46,667 nt of DNA from Microcaldota archaeon (GCA_021812145.1 JAKAOM010000001.1:85898-132564); one strand, 5' to 3'; shown: positions 37,652 through 46,667, counted from the first letter of the stretch. The notes: a model not told the origin generated them from the letters alone. Program-made: numbers and translations.

Positions 37652-37751
37652 GCAGGGGTGGCAGAGTCTGGTCAAATGCGCATGGCTAAGGACCATGTAC
37701 CGTAGAGGTTGCCTGGGTTCAAAACCACTGGTGGAAATCCCAGCCCCTGCA
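37652..37751 (+). tRNA. tRNA-Leu with anticodon AAG and a 14-nt T-loop intron
   Basis: Body near-identical to tRNA-Leu(TAG); anticodon arm CATGG-CTAAGGA-CCATG; T-arm CTGGG-TTCAAAT-CCCAG after removing 37724-37737. Confidence 0.92.
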
Positions 37752-37778
37752 TTTTTTGCTTTCAAAGGTGTTTTTTAA

Positions 37779-38126
37779 ATGATTATTGGTAGCGACAATC
37801 CTGAATTCCTTAGGCTTTTGGCTTTTCTTGAAAGAAAAGGAAGAAAGGAAAAAAGCGGTTTTTGGCTTCGAGTGGTGGAGCTTTTGAAAAAACCCAGAAG
37901 AAGGAGGGTGGAAGTTAATCTTTACAAGATCGGAAAATTCGACTCAGACTTTATAGTGGTGCCTGGAAAAGTTTTGGGAGTAGGCAATGTTGGAAAGAAA
38001 ACAATCGGCGCCTTGAGCTTTTCTGCAACCGCAAAAAAAAGGATAGAGGAGAGCGGCGGAAAGGCTTTGAGCTTGATGGATTTCGCCGAGAAGGTAAAAC
38101 AGGAAGGAGTTATGATTGTTGTTTAA
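37779..38126 (+). CDS. rpl18e: Ribosomal protein eL18
   Basis: VEVNLYKIGKFDSDFIVVPGKVLGVGNVGKKTIGALSFSATAKKRI, in the conserved operon position. Confidence 0.93.
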   Translation: MIIGSDNPEFLRLLAFLERKGRKEKSGFWLRVVELLKKPRRRRVEVNLYKIGKFDSDFIVVPGKVLGVGNVGKKTIGALSFSATAKKRIEESGGKALSLMDFAEKVKQEGVMIVV

Positions 38127-38145
38127 TTTGGTGATTTGAATTACT

Positions 38146-38547
38146 ATGGATTTGGATGCGGATGGAATGATTGTTGGACGACTTGCGGCTTTCTGCGCAA
38201 AACAGGCGTTGAAAGGAGAGGTTGTAAATGTATTTAACGTTGAGAAGAGCGTTTTCAGCGCTACAAGCGAGAAGGTTTTATTCACAAAATATTTGAAAAG
38301 AAGGGGAATACAGAACAAGGCCGACCCTGAGAAAAGCGCGAAGTGGCCAAGAAGACCTGATTTTTTCTTCAAAAAAATCGTAAGCGGAATGCTTCCGGAT
38401 GGAAGAAGAGGCAAGGACGCGCTTAAGAGAATTAAAGTTTTTCTTACTAGCGGAGGGGTAAAACCTGAATTGAAGAATTCCAATTCCCTGAAAGTCAAGA
38501 CTGTTACATTGAAGGAGTTGTGCGCAAAGTTGGGGTGGAATGAATGA
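38146..38547 (+). CDS. rpl13: Ribosomal protein uL13
   Basis: DLDADGMIVGRLAAFCAKQALKGEVVNVFNVEK; GMLPDGRRGKDALKRIKVF. Confidence 0.95.
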   Translation: MDLDADGMIVGRLAAFCAKQALKGEVVNVFNVEKSVFSATSEKVLFTKYLKRRGIQNKADPEKSAKWPRRPDFFFKKIVSGMLPDGRRGKDALKRIKVFLTSGGVKPELKNSNSLKVKTVTLKELCAKLGWNE

Positions 38548-38987
38548 GCAAGAAAACAGATAAAACTGCTAAAAATGATAAAGCCAAGTCAAAGGCAAAA
38601 AAAACCGACGTTCTATACGCAAGAGGTAAGAGGAAGGAAAGCATTGCAAGGGTTACCGCGAAGCCGGGCGAAGGCTTGGTTTGGGTGAACGGAGGCCTTT
38701 TGGTAGGCAATGATTCAAGGCTTATCAGTTTGCAGGAGGTTTTTTCACTTGTTCCTGAAGTAAAGCTAAACTTTTTCGCGATTGTTTCAGGCGGCGGAGT
38801 GGAAGGTCAGGGCCAGGCTTTGAAAACAGGTGTGGCGAGAATACTAGCAAAAGTCGGGGGGGAAGAGATAAAGAAAAAATTTATGGATTTCGACAGGTCT
38901 CTTTTAGTTGAAGACGTTAGAAGAGTGGAGCCTAAAAAGTTCAAGGGGCCAAAAGCCAGGGCGAGATTCACCAAGAGTTACAGGTGA
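38544..38987 (+). CDS. rps9: Ribosomal protein uS9
   Basis: YARGKRKESIARVTAKPGEGLVWVNG; C-terminal KGPKARARFTKSYR. Confidence 0.96.
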   Translation: MSKKTDKTAKNDKAKSKAKKTDVLYARGKRKESIARVTAKPGEGLVWVNGGLLVGNDSRLISLQEVFSLVPEVKLNFFAIVSGGGVEGQGQALKTGVARILAKVGGEEIKKKFMDFDRSLLVEDVRRVEPKKFKGPKARARFTKSYR

Positions 38988-39021
38988 TTTGAGTTATGAA
39001 AACAATATTAGGTGTTTTTTC

Positions 39022-39219
39022 ATGCTGATTCCAGTAAGATGCTTCAGTTGCAACAACCCTGTTTCAGAGAAGTGGGGCGAGTTTCAGGAGCGTGTTTCCA
39101 AGGGAGAGGACGCCGGCAGGGTTTTGAACGAGCTCGGAGTTGACAGAATCTGCTGCAGGAGAATGTTCTTGGGCAACGTCGACTTGATTGAGGAAGTCAA
39201 AAGCTACAGACGCTACTAG
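39022..39219 (+). CDS. rpoN: RNA polymerase subunit N (Rpo10)
   Basis: MLIPVRCFSCNNPVSEKW...DRICCRRMFLGNVDLIEEVKSY. The track's longer start (38908) overlaps rps9. Confidence 0.96.
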   Translation: MLIPVRCFSCNNPVSEKWGEFQERVSKGEDAGRVLNELGVDRICCRRMFLGNVDLIEEVKSYRRY

Positions 39220-39238
39220 ATTTTTTCATTTATAAATT

Positions 39239-40360
39239 TTATTCTTTTACTGAGTAGATTTTGTTGATGAAGCCGCGTTTGCTTCCTTTATCTTCTCTTT
39301 GCTTTTTTATCAATCCGTCTTTAAGCATTTCCTTCAGCAGGTTGTAGGCTTTTGTTTCGTTCAAACCTATTTCTTCTTCAATTTCTTTTTTAGGCGCGCT
39401 TCCATCTCTAAGCATTTCCATTATTCTATTTTTTATCAATTCATTCTTTGCTTTTTTGGCTTGGATTTTCAGTTTTTTTCTTTCCAGTGACTTGGTCTTT
39501 TTTTGAAGTTCGTAACCCCCATTTTCTATTTCGCTTGTTTTTTCCATTATTTTATTTATTATTTTACCCTTGTTTTTGAGTTTTTTCGTTTGTTTTTCCA
39601 TTTCCCAGAATAGGGCGGGCAGTCCTTTTTCTTCTTGGAGTGCTTTCTCTTTTTTTTGGCTGCTTTTGATTTCGAATTTTTTCTGCATTTCTAGAAGTTT
39701 TTCGCCAACCTCGCTTACTTCGCTTGTTTTTATTCTTCGTTTTTTTATCAGCTCTTTTAGTATTTTGAAGGTGTATGCCGGATCGGTTTGCATTGCTTTT
39801 GCTTTGCTGTTTGTCGCTTCTATTTGATTTTTAAGTTCGGGGAGCTCTTCTACAGCGTAAGGGCTTATTCTTATGAACTGGGTTGGGTTGACTCCTTTTT
39901 CTGAAATTGTTTTTGCGTGGATTATCATTTCGTTGAGTTGGCTTTCATTCAAAATTAACCTCTTCTTGCTTTTGTAGTATTTCGAGTTGTTTTCGATCTT
40001 GCTATTTTCAAGAATAGCGTCAAGTGCGAAGAAGGGGTCTGAGTGTTTTTTGATTGAGTTTGCGAGTTCAACAGCATTTTTGAGTGTTTGAGGGCTTGTT
40101 TTTTTAGCAATTTCTTTTATTATTCTAACCTGCATTTCAATGTTGTGGTCCTGGTTTCTGTGAATTTCAGCTATTTGCGATATTAAGTTTGGTTCAAGCA
40201 TTTCTTCACGGTATTTGCCCTCCCTTCCGACAGTTATTTTTTTGATGTTGTTTATTATTTTTTTATCATTGTTTAAACCAAGGTCCGCTAGTGTTTTTTT
40301 GATTTTATACTCCGCTTCGCTTTCACTAAACCTTTTACTGTTTTCCTCTTTTCTTTCCAT
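39239..40360 (-). CDS. Coiled-coil protein with C-terminal winged-helix-like domain
   Basis: RIMEMLRDGSAPKKEIEEEIGLNETKAYNLLKEMLKDGLIKKQRE resembles a winged HTH; Lys/Glu-rich helices upstream. Confidence 0.6.
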   Translation of the reverse strand: MERKEENSKRFSESEAEYKIKKTLADLGLNNDKKIINNIKKITVGREGKYREEMLEPNLISQIAEIHRNQDHNIEMQVRIIKEIAKKTSPQTLKNAVELANSIKKHSDPFFALDAILENSKIENNSKYYKSKKRLILNESQLNEMIIHAKTISEKGVNPTQFIRISPYAVEELPELKNQIEATNSKAKAMQTDPAYTFKILKELIKKRRIKTSEVSEVGEKLLEMQKKFEIKSSQKKEKALQEEKGLPALFWEMEKQTKKLKNKGKIINKIMEKTSEIENGGYELQKKTKSLERKKLKIQAKKAKNELIKNRIMEMLRDGSAPKKEIEEEIGLNETKAYNLLKEMLKDGLIKKQREDKGSKRGFINKIYSVKE

Positions 40361-40501
40361 TGTTTTTTTTAGTTGCAGTTCATTTTAATTAATCTTTTGG
40401 ATTGTTTGGTTGGTTTTTTCTAGATTTTTTGTTTTGGGTTTTTCATATCTGGTTTTTTTCGTGGAAAGTGTTTTTAACTTTCTTTTCCTTTTTTCTGCTC
40501 A

Positions 40502-40575
40502 GGGGTTGTGGGACAACTTGGTCAGCCTATCAGCTTAGGGAGCTGAAGATCCGAGTTCAAATCTCGGCAACCCCA
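40502..40575 (+). tRNA. tRNA-Pro with anticodon AGG, no intron
   Basis: Acceptor GGGGTTG/CAACCCC; anticodon arm TCAGC-TTAGGGA-GCTGA; T-arm CCGAG-TTCAAAT-CTCGG. Confidence 0.92.
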
Positions 40576-40681
40576 TCTCAAATTGTTAATAGAAATATGT
40601 AAGTTATGTTTTCTTTGTGTTGTATATTCAAATGGTTTGAATAAAAGGTTTTTAAATATTGCCTTTCTTATTTTAATGTCA

Positions 40682-40743
40682 ATGAGCTTGCAGGATTCAT
40701 ATTATAGTTTTATTTCTAATACTCCTTTGAAGGGTGTGGCGAT
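40682..40743 (+). repeat. 62-bp exact repeat at start of surface-protein gene, copy 1
   Basis: Identical to 46307-46368, beginning exactly at ATG. Confidence 0.95.
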
Positions 40744-43700
40744 GGCTATTGAGAATGCGGGAATTCCAAGCTTTCCTGTTTTTATTATATTAGCTCTTTT
40801 GATTGTCGGAGGGTTGGGCTTTATTGTTTTTTCCAGTTTTTCAGGAGTTCAGCAGGGTTATTCTGTCAATGTTTTAAGTTCTTCCGGCCCTGTAAGCGGG
40901 GCTATGGTCACTGTCTCTTATCAGGGAAAGGTTTTGACAAATTATACTGACGACAGTGGGAACGCTGTTTTTTCAGGAGTTCCTTCAAACGCTCTTCCCA
41001 GCGTTTCTGTAAACGCCAGCGGGTTTTCTTTTGTTTCCAAGCAGGGTCTTTCTTCAGGAAGTCCTATTAATCTTCAAACCGTCCCTGCCAGCGTGACTTT
41101 AAGCGTTCAAAGCACTGGCAGCGCGCCTATCAGCAATGCAAACGTTCTGTATCAGGTTGGCGGCGGTGCAATTCAGTCAACTGTGACTGACGGTAACGGT
41201 AACGCTGTTTTGACTGTTGCTTTAAACTCTCAGGTTTCAGGAACAGTTTCAGCCAGCGGTTATCAAACTGGCAATTTTTCATTCACTGTTTCGCAGCAGT
41301 CTATAAGCGAGAGCGTGGTTTTGAATGCAATTACAACAACCACAAATAATCAGGCTTTGATGATGACTGCTCAGGATCAAAATGTTATTTCAAGTCCTGA
41401 CACCAACACTTCTGCTTATAATATAGACTCTAACAATAATTTCGCAAGCAACGCTAGCGTTTACGTGACTGTATCTGATTTGAACGGCAATCCTCTCAAC
41501 GCAACTGTTGATCTTTTCTTGAACGGCTCTTCAAACTCTTTCGCTTCCATTCTTGCAAGCAACGGAACAGCTGTTTTTTCTGTTGGCGTTGGAAGCAGCG
41601 TTTACGCCACAGCTTCTCTTGACGGGTACGCTTCTTCATCCTCAGCAGCGGATGTTGTTTCAGCCAGCGGTTTGAACTTGGCTGTTTCTTTAACGCCAGT
41701 TAATTATCAGAACACTACAAACGTTACTGTTAGCGTTTTCGCTAACTCTTCCAATGGAACGATTCCTGTTTCTGGAAGTATTTATTTATGGACCTATCCA
41801 TTACAAAACGTGGTTTACGAGAGTTCTTCTTATGAAAGCGGAGCTGTGATAAACGTTCCGGTTGGAGTTGGTTTTAGAGTAGGTGTTTTTTCAGCTGGTT
41901 ATTTAGCCCAAATTTCTCCTCTTGAGTTCGCTTTAAACTCTTCTCCTCTTGAAGTTAATTTTTCAATGGTCAACGCCACTCTTCAAAACTCTTTCACTTT
42001 GAATGTTTCAACTGTTGATTTCTACAACAACCCTGTTTCCGGAGCCTATGTAAGCGTTTATGATAAGGGAGTTGTTTTCCCTCTTGATATTCAGAATTTT
42101 CAAACTGATTTTAACGGGAATATTTCAATTCCAGGCCTTCCTCTTCCGATAAACGGTTTCAGCGTTTCTGCTGTTTCAAGCGCTTACTCTGGAAAAACTT
42201 TGCTTAACGCAAATTCTTCAATTAACGGGACTGTTTCAGCAACTGTTGTTCTCCTTCCACCTATAACCACCGTCAGTGTTGAAGCTTATGGTTTCGACGG
42301 AACTCCTTTGAACGCTACTTTTTCAAGCTATTTTGTTGATTCTAACAATCAGCCTCAACTGATAGATTCTTGCTCTTCTCAAGCTCCCTCCACCTGTAGC
42401 CTTAAAGTTTTTACTGGCGTTTCTCTTGTATTGCAGGCTTCAAGCAATCAAACTCCCGGCTATCTTCCAGCGGTTTACTCAAGCCAGTTCAATCCTAAAG
42501 ATTCTTATTTTGAGAATTTCACTCTTTACCCTACCAACTCTCCTTTGCTTGGAAGCTTCAATGTTTTCGGTCCCTGCAATTGGAATGACTCCTACTCTTC
42601 ATGCTCTAACGACACTTCTCTTTCTCCTTCTTTGTTTAACGCAAGCAACGGCAGTCTTACTGTTGGAATGAAGTATTACGCTGTTTTCAAAATCAACGTT
42701 AACACCACTGCCGATCATTACGGCGTTTATTTCTTGACTGGCAATTCAAGCGGTGATGTTTTAAGCGACAACGCTGCTTTGATGAAATTCCCTGTTGACA
42801 TGCTTACCTATAGTTCAAGCGATGTTTTCAATCCTGCCTATTTCAACGATAGCGGTGACACTGGGTTTAACAGCGGTTGCGGTTCAACTATTTTAAACAC
42901 TTCATTAGGTTTTTACAAGTGGGTTGAATCAGTATCTCAAATTCCTTCAAGCGCTTCTTCTTCAAGTGTTGCAACTTATACTGTTCAAATTCCTTTCATG
43001 ATAACCGCTTCTTCTCCAGAAGGTTTGAATGTTTTCTACAGGGTTTTTGAAACTTCCAACAATTCTTACATTCGCGATCCTTTCGACTCGAGGCTTAACG
43101 TTTCGGCTTCAGCGCCTGGAGTTCAGGAGTGCAACGCGGCGGTTTATACTCAGCGCTTCCATGTTTTTCAGGATAATAATAGTGAAACGCTTTGCAGCGA
43201 TCAGGCTTGCTTGAAGGTTTATTGCGAAGTGCCTGGAGTTTCAAGCCAAGCTCGCTGCTACAATGTTAACGTTCCTGCCTTCAGCTATCAAGGCAATGTT
43301 TTGAATGTTTTCTACAATATTTTAGACATGAATCCCGACAGTTTTGCCGGAACTCCTCTTTCAATAGGCTCTTCCGCCATCTCTCCTTTTGACAGCAATT
43401 ATCTAACCTTGGCTTACGCCAACCTAACTCCTGCCGGGAGTTACTTTAATAACATTGTAAACCAGACTATTTTCAACTCTACTGGGAGCGGGGTTTTGAA
43501 TTTAACCAATAATGGGAACGCTTCTGTTCAAAACATTGTTTTCACTTATGGTTCAAAGCTTTCCTTCACCACCAGCGTGAATTTAAGCAGCGCTCCGCAG
43601 CCAGTCTCTCTTCTTCCAGCCCTTCCGAGTGGCTATATAGTTAACTATAATCAAAGCGCGGGTAATTTAAGCCTTGACTTTTTGAATGGTTCTTCTTCTT

Positions 43701-46234
43701 CAGGCATTCAGTTTTATTCAGACCCTATAATGCCTGCCGACGCTGTCTTTCTTGTTTTGAATCAATCTTCTGTCAGCTGTGGTCAGGGAATGCAGGTTCA
43801 CTTAACCAACCTAACTGACCAGTGCGTTACAATCAACAGCATTCAGAACGATCCTGTTCTTTCTGGCTTGTCTTCTTACTTGAAGGCTTGGGGTGGCAGT
43901 GTTTACGTTTTAAGGTACGATCCAACCAACCCTCAATGCAGCGCTTTCTCAATAAACCCTAACGTGGTGAATAACTTCAACTCGAATGGTTTAAGCGTGG
44001 GAAATATATGCAATGGGGTTTACGCTAACTTTTCAATACAAGCTAACTCTACTAAACCCACTTCCTGCTCTCAAACCGGTTCAAGCAGCAACGGCTACTG
44101 CGCTGTAACTGAAAAGCAAGCGTGGAGCGAGTCTGCAATGTCCACTTCCGTAAACCCGGCAGGCAAAACAAACACTGTTGGCGTTTTGATTAACAACAGG
44201 GTTTACTCGCAGAGCGGAACGGTTCCGTTGAACAACACCAACGGCGGGGCTTTCAACAACCCTCAAATCAGCGTTCAGCAGCAGATAACCCTTCAAGACC
44301 AGGGCGGTTTTTTCACTATTTCAAGCATGAACAATTCAATTCCAACTCCTTTGATTAACGTTTCCGGTTCAACAACAATCCCTGCTCCTGCTTTTGACCC
44401 TATGGGTTATGGCGGCACTTCTCAAATTCCTGCCGACAGTTCAAGCGATTTCGCAGACTTGGTGGAGCTTTCAAATTCTTCATTCTACGGCAGCGCTTTG
44501 GCTGTTTTGAACAACACTGCTTTTAGAAGAAGTTTGCCGAACAGTTTCGGAACTCCTATTCAGCTTTCATCTTTCCCTTACAGCGCTTTCGCTTCTGTCA
44601 ATAATACTAACATTTCATTTGCTTTCGGCGCTGACTGGCTTGGAAAGAGCGGTTCTGGAAGCGTTGACTTCAGTTTTGCAGGCGTCAACACTCCAAGCAA
44701 TTGTACAACGCAGAATCAGAGAGGGGTTTACGGCTTGACTTTGACTTACTCTCCTTCCAACGGAACGGTGAGCATTCAGGCGAACCCGTTGAGTTTTGGA
44801 ATGCAGAACGACTTCGCGCACCTTCAAAACTTGAACGTTCAAATGTGCGGTACGATGAGCTTCAACCCTGCAACTCAGAACTTCCAGAACACCGGCGACG
44901 GGTGGTATTATTCTGCTTATCCAGGGACAGGAGGCACTTTAAGCGACGGTCATTCTTTCAACGTGAACATGGTTCACCCTGCTTACAATGCTGTAGCTTT
45001 CGTAGGTCAGTCGGTTGTAAACGCCGGCAAGGCTTTCGCTTCTTGTGGAGTTTCAGATCTTGCCGCTTACGGCGCTTGCACGGTAGCATTCAACATTGCT
45101 TTGGCTGCATCCTGTTCAACTTATTGTTCACCATCGGCTAGCGTGCCTTATGCTGGTTTTGCAACTTATGCTGCTTGTGATTCTTCTTGTATAGGTGCTG
45201 GCGGTAATGGTCCTGGAGGTGCTACTGCTAATCTTGCAGGAATAGCTGCTTTTCAAGGCAGTTTTTCAGCCGCGACGGCTGCTTTCGATGCTGCTCTCAA
45301 AAACATTCATATTGACGTAACTCCAGGTGATGTTTATGATGCTTCAAGCTTTTTAGGCACTCTTAACACCATTTGTCAGGTTGCAAGTCCTGTTGCAAAT
45401 ACTGTCAACAGCATTGTAACTAGTTACAAGGCAACAGAGCTTGTTTCTAAGGAGGCGTCTACAGATCAGGGAAGTTTGTGTGGAGAATATGCAAGTCAGA
45501 CTTTTGATTCTAGCTGCGCTTGTGGTACTGCTGTTTTTGGTTCCACATCCTCAAGTGCATTGTCAGTTTCAGGCTGTTGGATTGAGAAGGGACTGCTTGC
45601 TGCGTACTCTAGTAATTCTATTCAAACTGCTAGCTATAATACTAAAACTGCTATTGATGATACTAAAACTGCTTCTGAAAAGGCTGATGCTACTCTACAA
45701 ACTGCTGGAGCTGCATCTCCATTCAGTCAGAGTGCATATGACAAGGCATTAGTTGCAGATGAAGAAGCTGCAGGAAAACTTGAAAGCGCAAATGCCTTAG
45801 ATAACGTATTGAATAAACCAGATAGCAAGGTTGGCTGGCTTGACGAGTCTACTAGTGTGATTAATGGATTATGCACCTACCCCTACATGGTTTTGGGAGC
45901 TATTCAAACACTAGGAGCGTTCGGAGGAAACAAGCCGGCATATGTTGGAATTGGAATCAGTGGAAGCGGTTCAAGCTCCTGGCTTACGGCTTTTGAAACG
46001 GTTTTCGGAAGCACTGTTCAGAAGGGAAATGTGGATTGCTCAAACGCTTTTAACTTCGACCCATCACAGAAAACTTTTGCCTGGAATAATTTCGACCTTG
46101 TAAGCCTTAGGGCGTTTGAAGGAATGAATGGGCAGTGTTATTCTGCAAATAATATAAAGACCTACGTTCCTTCTGGAGACTTAAACCCTGGAAGTCAGAC
46201 TGCAACATTCTACATTTCAAGCAAGATTCAATAA
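40682..46234 (+). CDS. Giant N-terminally anchored surface protein with Ig-like/carboxypeptidase-regulatory-like repeats
   Basis: MSLQDSYYSFISNTPLKGVA...FPVFIILALLIVGGLGFIVFSSF anchor, then repeated beta-rich segments (VSGAMVTVSYQGKVLTNYTDDSGNAVFSGVP). Start set at ATG 40682 from the paralog at 46307. Confidence 0.85.
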   Translation: MSLQDSYYSFISNTPLKGVAMAIENAGIPSFPVFIILALLIVGGLGFIVFSSFSGVQQGYSVNVLSSSGPVSGAMVTVSYQGKVLTNYTDDSGNAVFSGVPSNALPSVSVNASGFSFVSKQGLSSGSPINLQTVPASVTLSVQSTGSAPISNANVLYQVGGGAIQSTVTDGNGNAVLTVALNSQVSGTVSASGYQTGNFSFTVSQQSISESVVLNAITTTTNNQALMMTAQDQNVISSPDTNTSAYNIDSNNNFASNASVYVTVSDLNGNPLNATVDLFLNGSSNSFASILASNGTAVFSVGVGSSVYATASLDGYASSSSAADVVSASGLNLAVSLTPVNYQNTTNVTVSVFANSSNGTIPVSGSIYLWTYPLQNVVYESSSYESGAVINVPVGVGFRVGVFSAGYLAQISPLEFALNSSPLEVNFSMVNATLQNSFTLNVSTVDFYNNPVSGAYVSVYDKGVVFPLDIQNFQTDFNGNISIPGLPLPINGFSVSAVSSAYSGKTLLNANSSINGTVSATVVLLPPITTVSVEAYGFDGTPLNATFSSYFVDSNNQPQLIDSCSSQAPSTCSLKVFTGVSLVLQASSNQTPGYLPAVYSSQFNPKDSYFENFTLYPTNSPLLGSFNVFGPCNWNDSYSSCSNDTSLSPSLFNASNGSLTVGMKYYAVFKINVNTTADHYGVYFLTGNSSGDVLSDNAALMKFPVDMLTYSSSDVFNPAYFNDSGDTGFNSGCGSTILNTSLGFYKWVESVSQIPSSASSSSVATYTVQIPFMITASSPEGLNVFYRVFETSNNSYIRDPFDSRLNVSASAPGVQECNAAVYTQRFHVFQDNNSETLCSDQACLKVYCEVPGVSSQARCYNVNVPAFSYQGNVLNVFYNILDMNPDSFAGTPLSIGSSAISPFDSNYLTLAYANLTPAGSYFNNIVNQTIFNSTGSGVLNLTNNGNASVQNIVFTYGSKLSFTTSVNLSSAPQPVSLLPALPSGYIVNYNQSAGNLSLDFLNGSSSSGIQFYSDPIMPADAVFLVLNQSSVSCGQGMQVHLTNLTDQCVTINSIQNDPVLSGLSSYLKAWGGSVYVLRYDPTNPQCSAFSINPNVVNNFNSNGLSVGNICNGVYANFSIQANSTKPTSCSQTGSSSNGYCAVTEKQAWSESAMSTSVNPAGKTNTVGVLINNRVYSQSGTVPLNNTNGGAFNNPQISVQQQITLQDQGGFFTISSMNNSIPTPLINVSGSTTIPAPAFDPMGYGGTSQIPADSSSDFADLVELSNSSFYGSALAVLNNTAFRRSLPNSFGTPIQLSSFPYSAFASVNNTNISFAFGADWLGKSGSGSVDFSFAGVNTPSNCTTQNQRGVYGLTLTYSPSNGTVSIQANPLSFGMQNDFAHLQNLNVQMCGTMSFNPATQNFQNTGDGWYYSAYPGTGGTLSDGHSFNVNMVHPAYNAVAFVGQSVVNAGKAFASCGVSDLAAYGACTVAFNIALAASCSTYCSPSASVPYAGFATYAACDSSCIGAGGNGPGGATANLAGIAAFQGSFSAATAAFDAALKNIHIDVTPGDVYDASSFLGTLNTICQVASPVANTVNSIVTSYKATELVSKEASTDQGSLCGEYASQTFDSSCACGTAVFGSTSSSALSVSGCWIEKGLLAAYSSNSIQTASYNTKTAIDDTKTASEKADATLQTAGAASPFSQSAYDKALVADEEAAGKLESANALDNVLNKPDSKVGWLDESTSVINGLCTYPYMVLGAIQTLGAFGGNKPAYVGIGISGSGSSSWLTAFETVFGSTVQKGNVDCSNAFNFDPSQKTFAWNNFDLVSLRAFEGMNGQCYSANNIKTYVPSGDLNPGSQTATFYISSKIQ

Positions 46235-46306
46235 TCTTTTTTCAAGTCTTGTTAAGGAAGATTAATCAATAGTTTTTTATTTGTTTAGTATTTTATTTTA
46301 GTTTTG

Positions 46307-46368
46307 ATGAGCTTGCAGGATTCATATTATAGTTTTATTTCTAATACTCCTTTGAAGGGTGTGGCGAT
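46307..46368 (+). repeat. 62-bp exact repeat at start of surface-protein gene, copy 2
   Basis: Identical to 40682-40743. Confidence 0.95.
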
Positions 46369-46667
46369 TGCAATTGAAAAAAAGGGGATTCCCAGCTTTC
46401 CTGTTTTCATTGTGGTAGTGCTTCTGATTGTGGCTGGTTTGGGCTTTCTGGTTTTTTCTTTTGTTCAAAAGCCTGTTTCAAGCCAGAGTTTTGTGGTTTC
46501 TGTTCTTAGCGGGGGCGTTCCCGTAGCTAATGCAAGCGTAAGATTTTTAGGAGCTAATGGAGTTTTTTTAGGCAGCGGTTTAACTGACGCGAGCGGAACA
46601 GCTGTTTTTAACGGCAGTGGTGTTTTGACTGTTTATGTTGAGAAGAATGGTTTTCAGAGCGTTCAAG
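46307..46667 (+). CDS. Partial paralog of the giant surface protein (runs off the window)
   Basis: MSLQDSYYSFISNTPLKGVAIAIEKKGIPSFPVFIVVVLLIVAGLGFLVFSF; open to the window end. Confidence 0.9.
   Translation, partial: MSLQDSYYSFISNTPLKGVAIAIEKKGIPSFPVFIVVVLLIVAGLGFLVFSFVQKPVSSQSFVVSVLSGGVPVANASVRFLGANGVFLGSGLTDASGTAVFNGSGVLTVYVEKNGFQSVQ

Noticed and set aside
37680-37696. Alternative reading of the tRNA-Leu anticodon as TAA or GAG
   Set aside because: The perfect CATGG/CCATG stem fixes the 7-nt loop CTAAGGA; no other T33 placement works.
40583-40681. N-terminal extension of the giant surface protein ORF
   Set aside because: The paralog at 46307 starts at the equivalent of ATG 40682 and upstream sequence is not conserved between them.

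Overview
The window is archaeal. Evidence: SRP RNA, archaeal-type RNase P RNA, aRF1, AglB/STT3, PAC2, translin-family and KaiC-like proteins, geranylgeranyl reductase, and an S13-S4-S11-RpoD-L18e-L13-S9-RpoN operon. It is probably from a DPANN-like lineage, but I could not place it further. The window is almost fully coding. It carries seven tRNA genes, an informational/translation core, a TadA/TadC-type pilus or secretion cluster with a mini-intein in the ATPase, genes consistent with dolichol-type N-glycosylation, large Asn/Ser/Thr-rich surface proteins, and two VapBC-like toxin-antitoxin pairs. The strongest unusual signal is in the tRNA genes. Five of seven are interrupted, with nine inferred introns: three at 59/60 in the T-loop, four at 37/38, and two inside the 5' anticodon stem. 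Almost all fold into bulge-helix-bulge sites with 4-bp central helices. In tRNA-Ser(GCT) and tRNA-Met the paired introns are of equal length (18/18 and 32/32 nt). Two tRNAs (Leu-AAG and Pro-AGG) have A at position 34, which Archaea normally avoid. Other notable items are tandem membrane-anchored ATPase-less Lon (S16) domains, exact DNA repeats inside otherwise diverged surface-protein genes (62 bp beginning exactly at the ATG, and 109 bp), and candidate operator repeats at both toxin-antitoxin loci. All calls are from reading the sequence; no searches were run.
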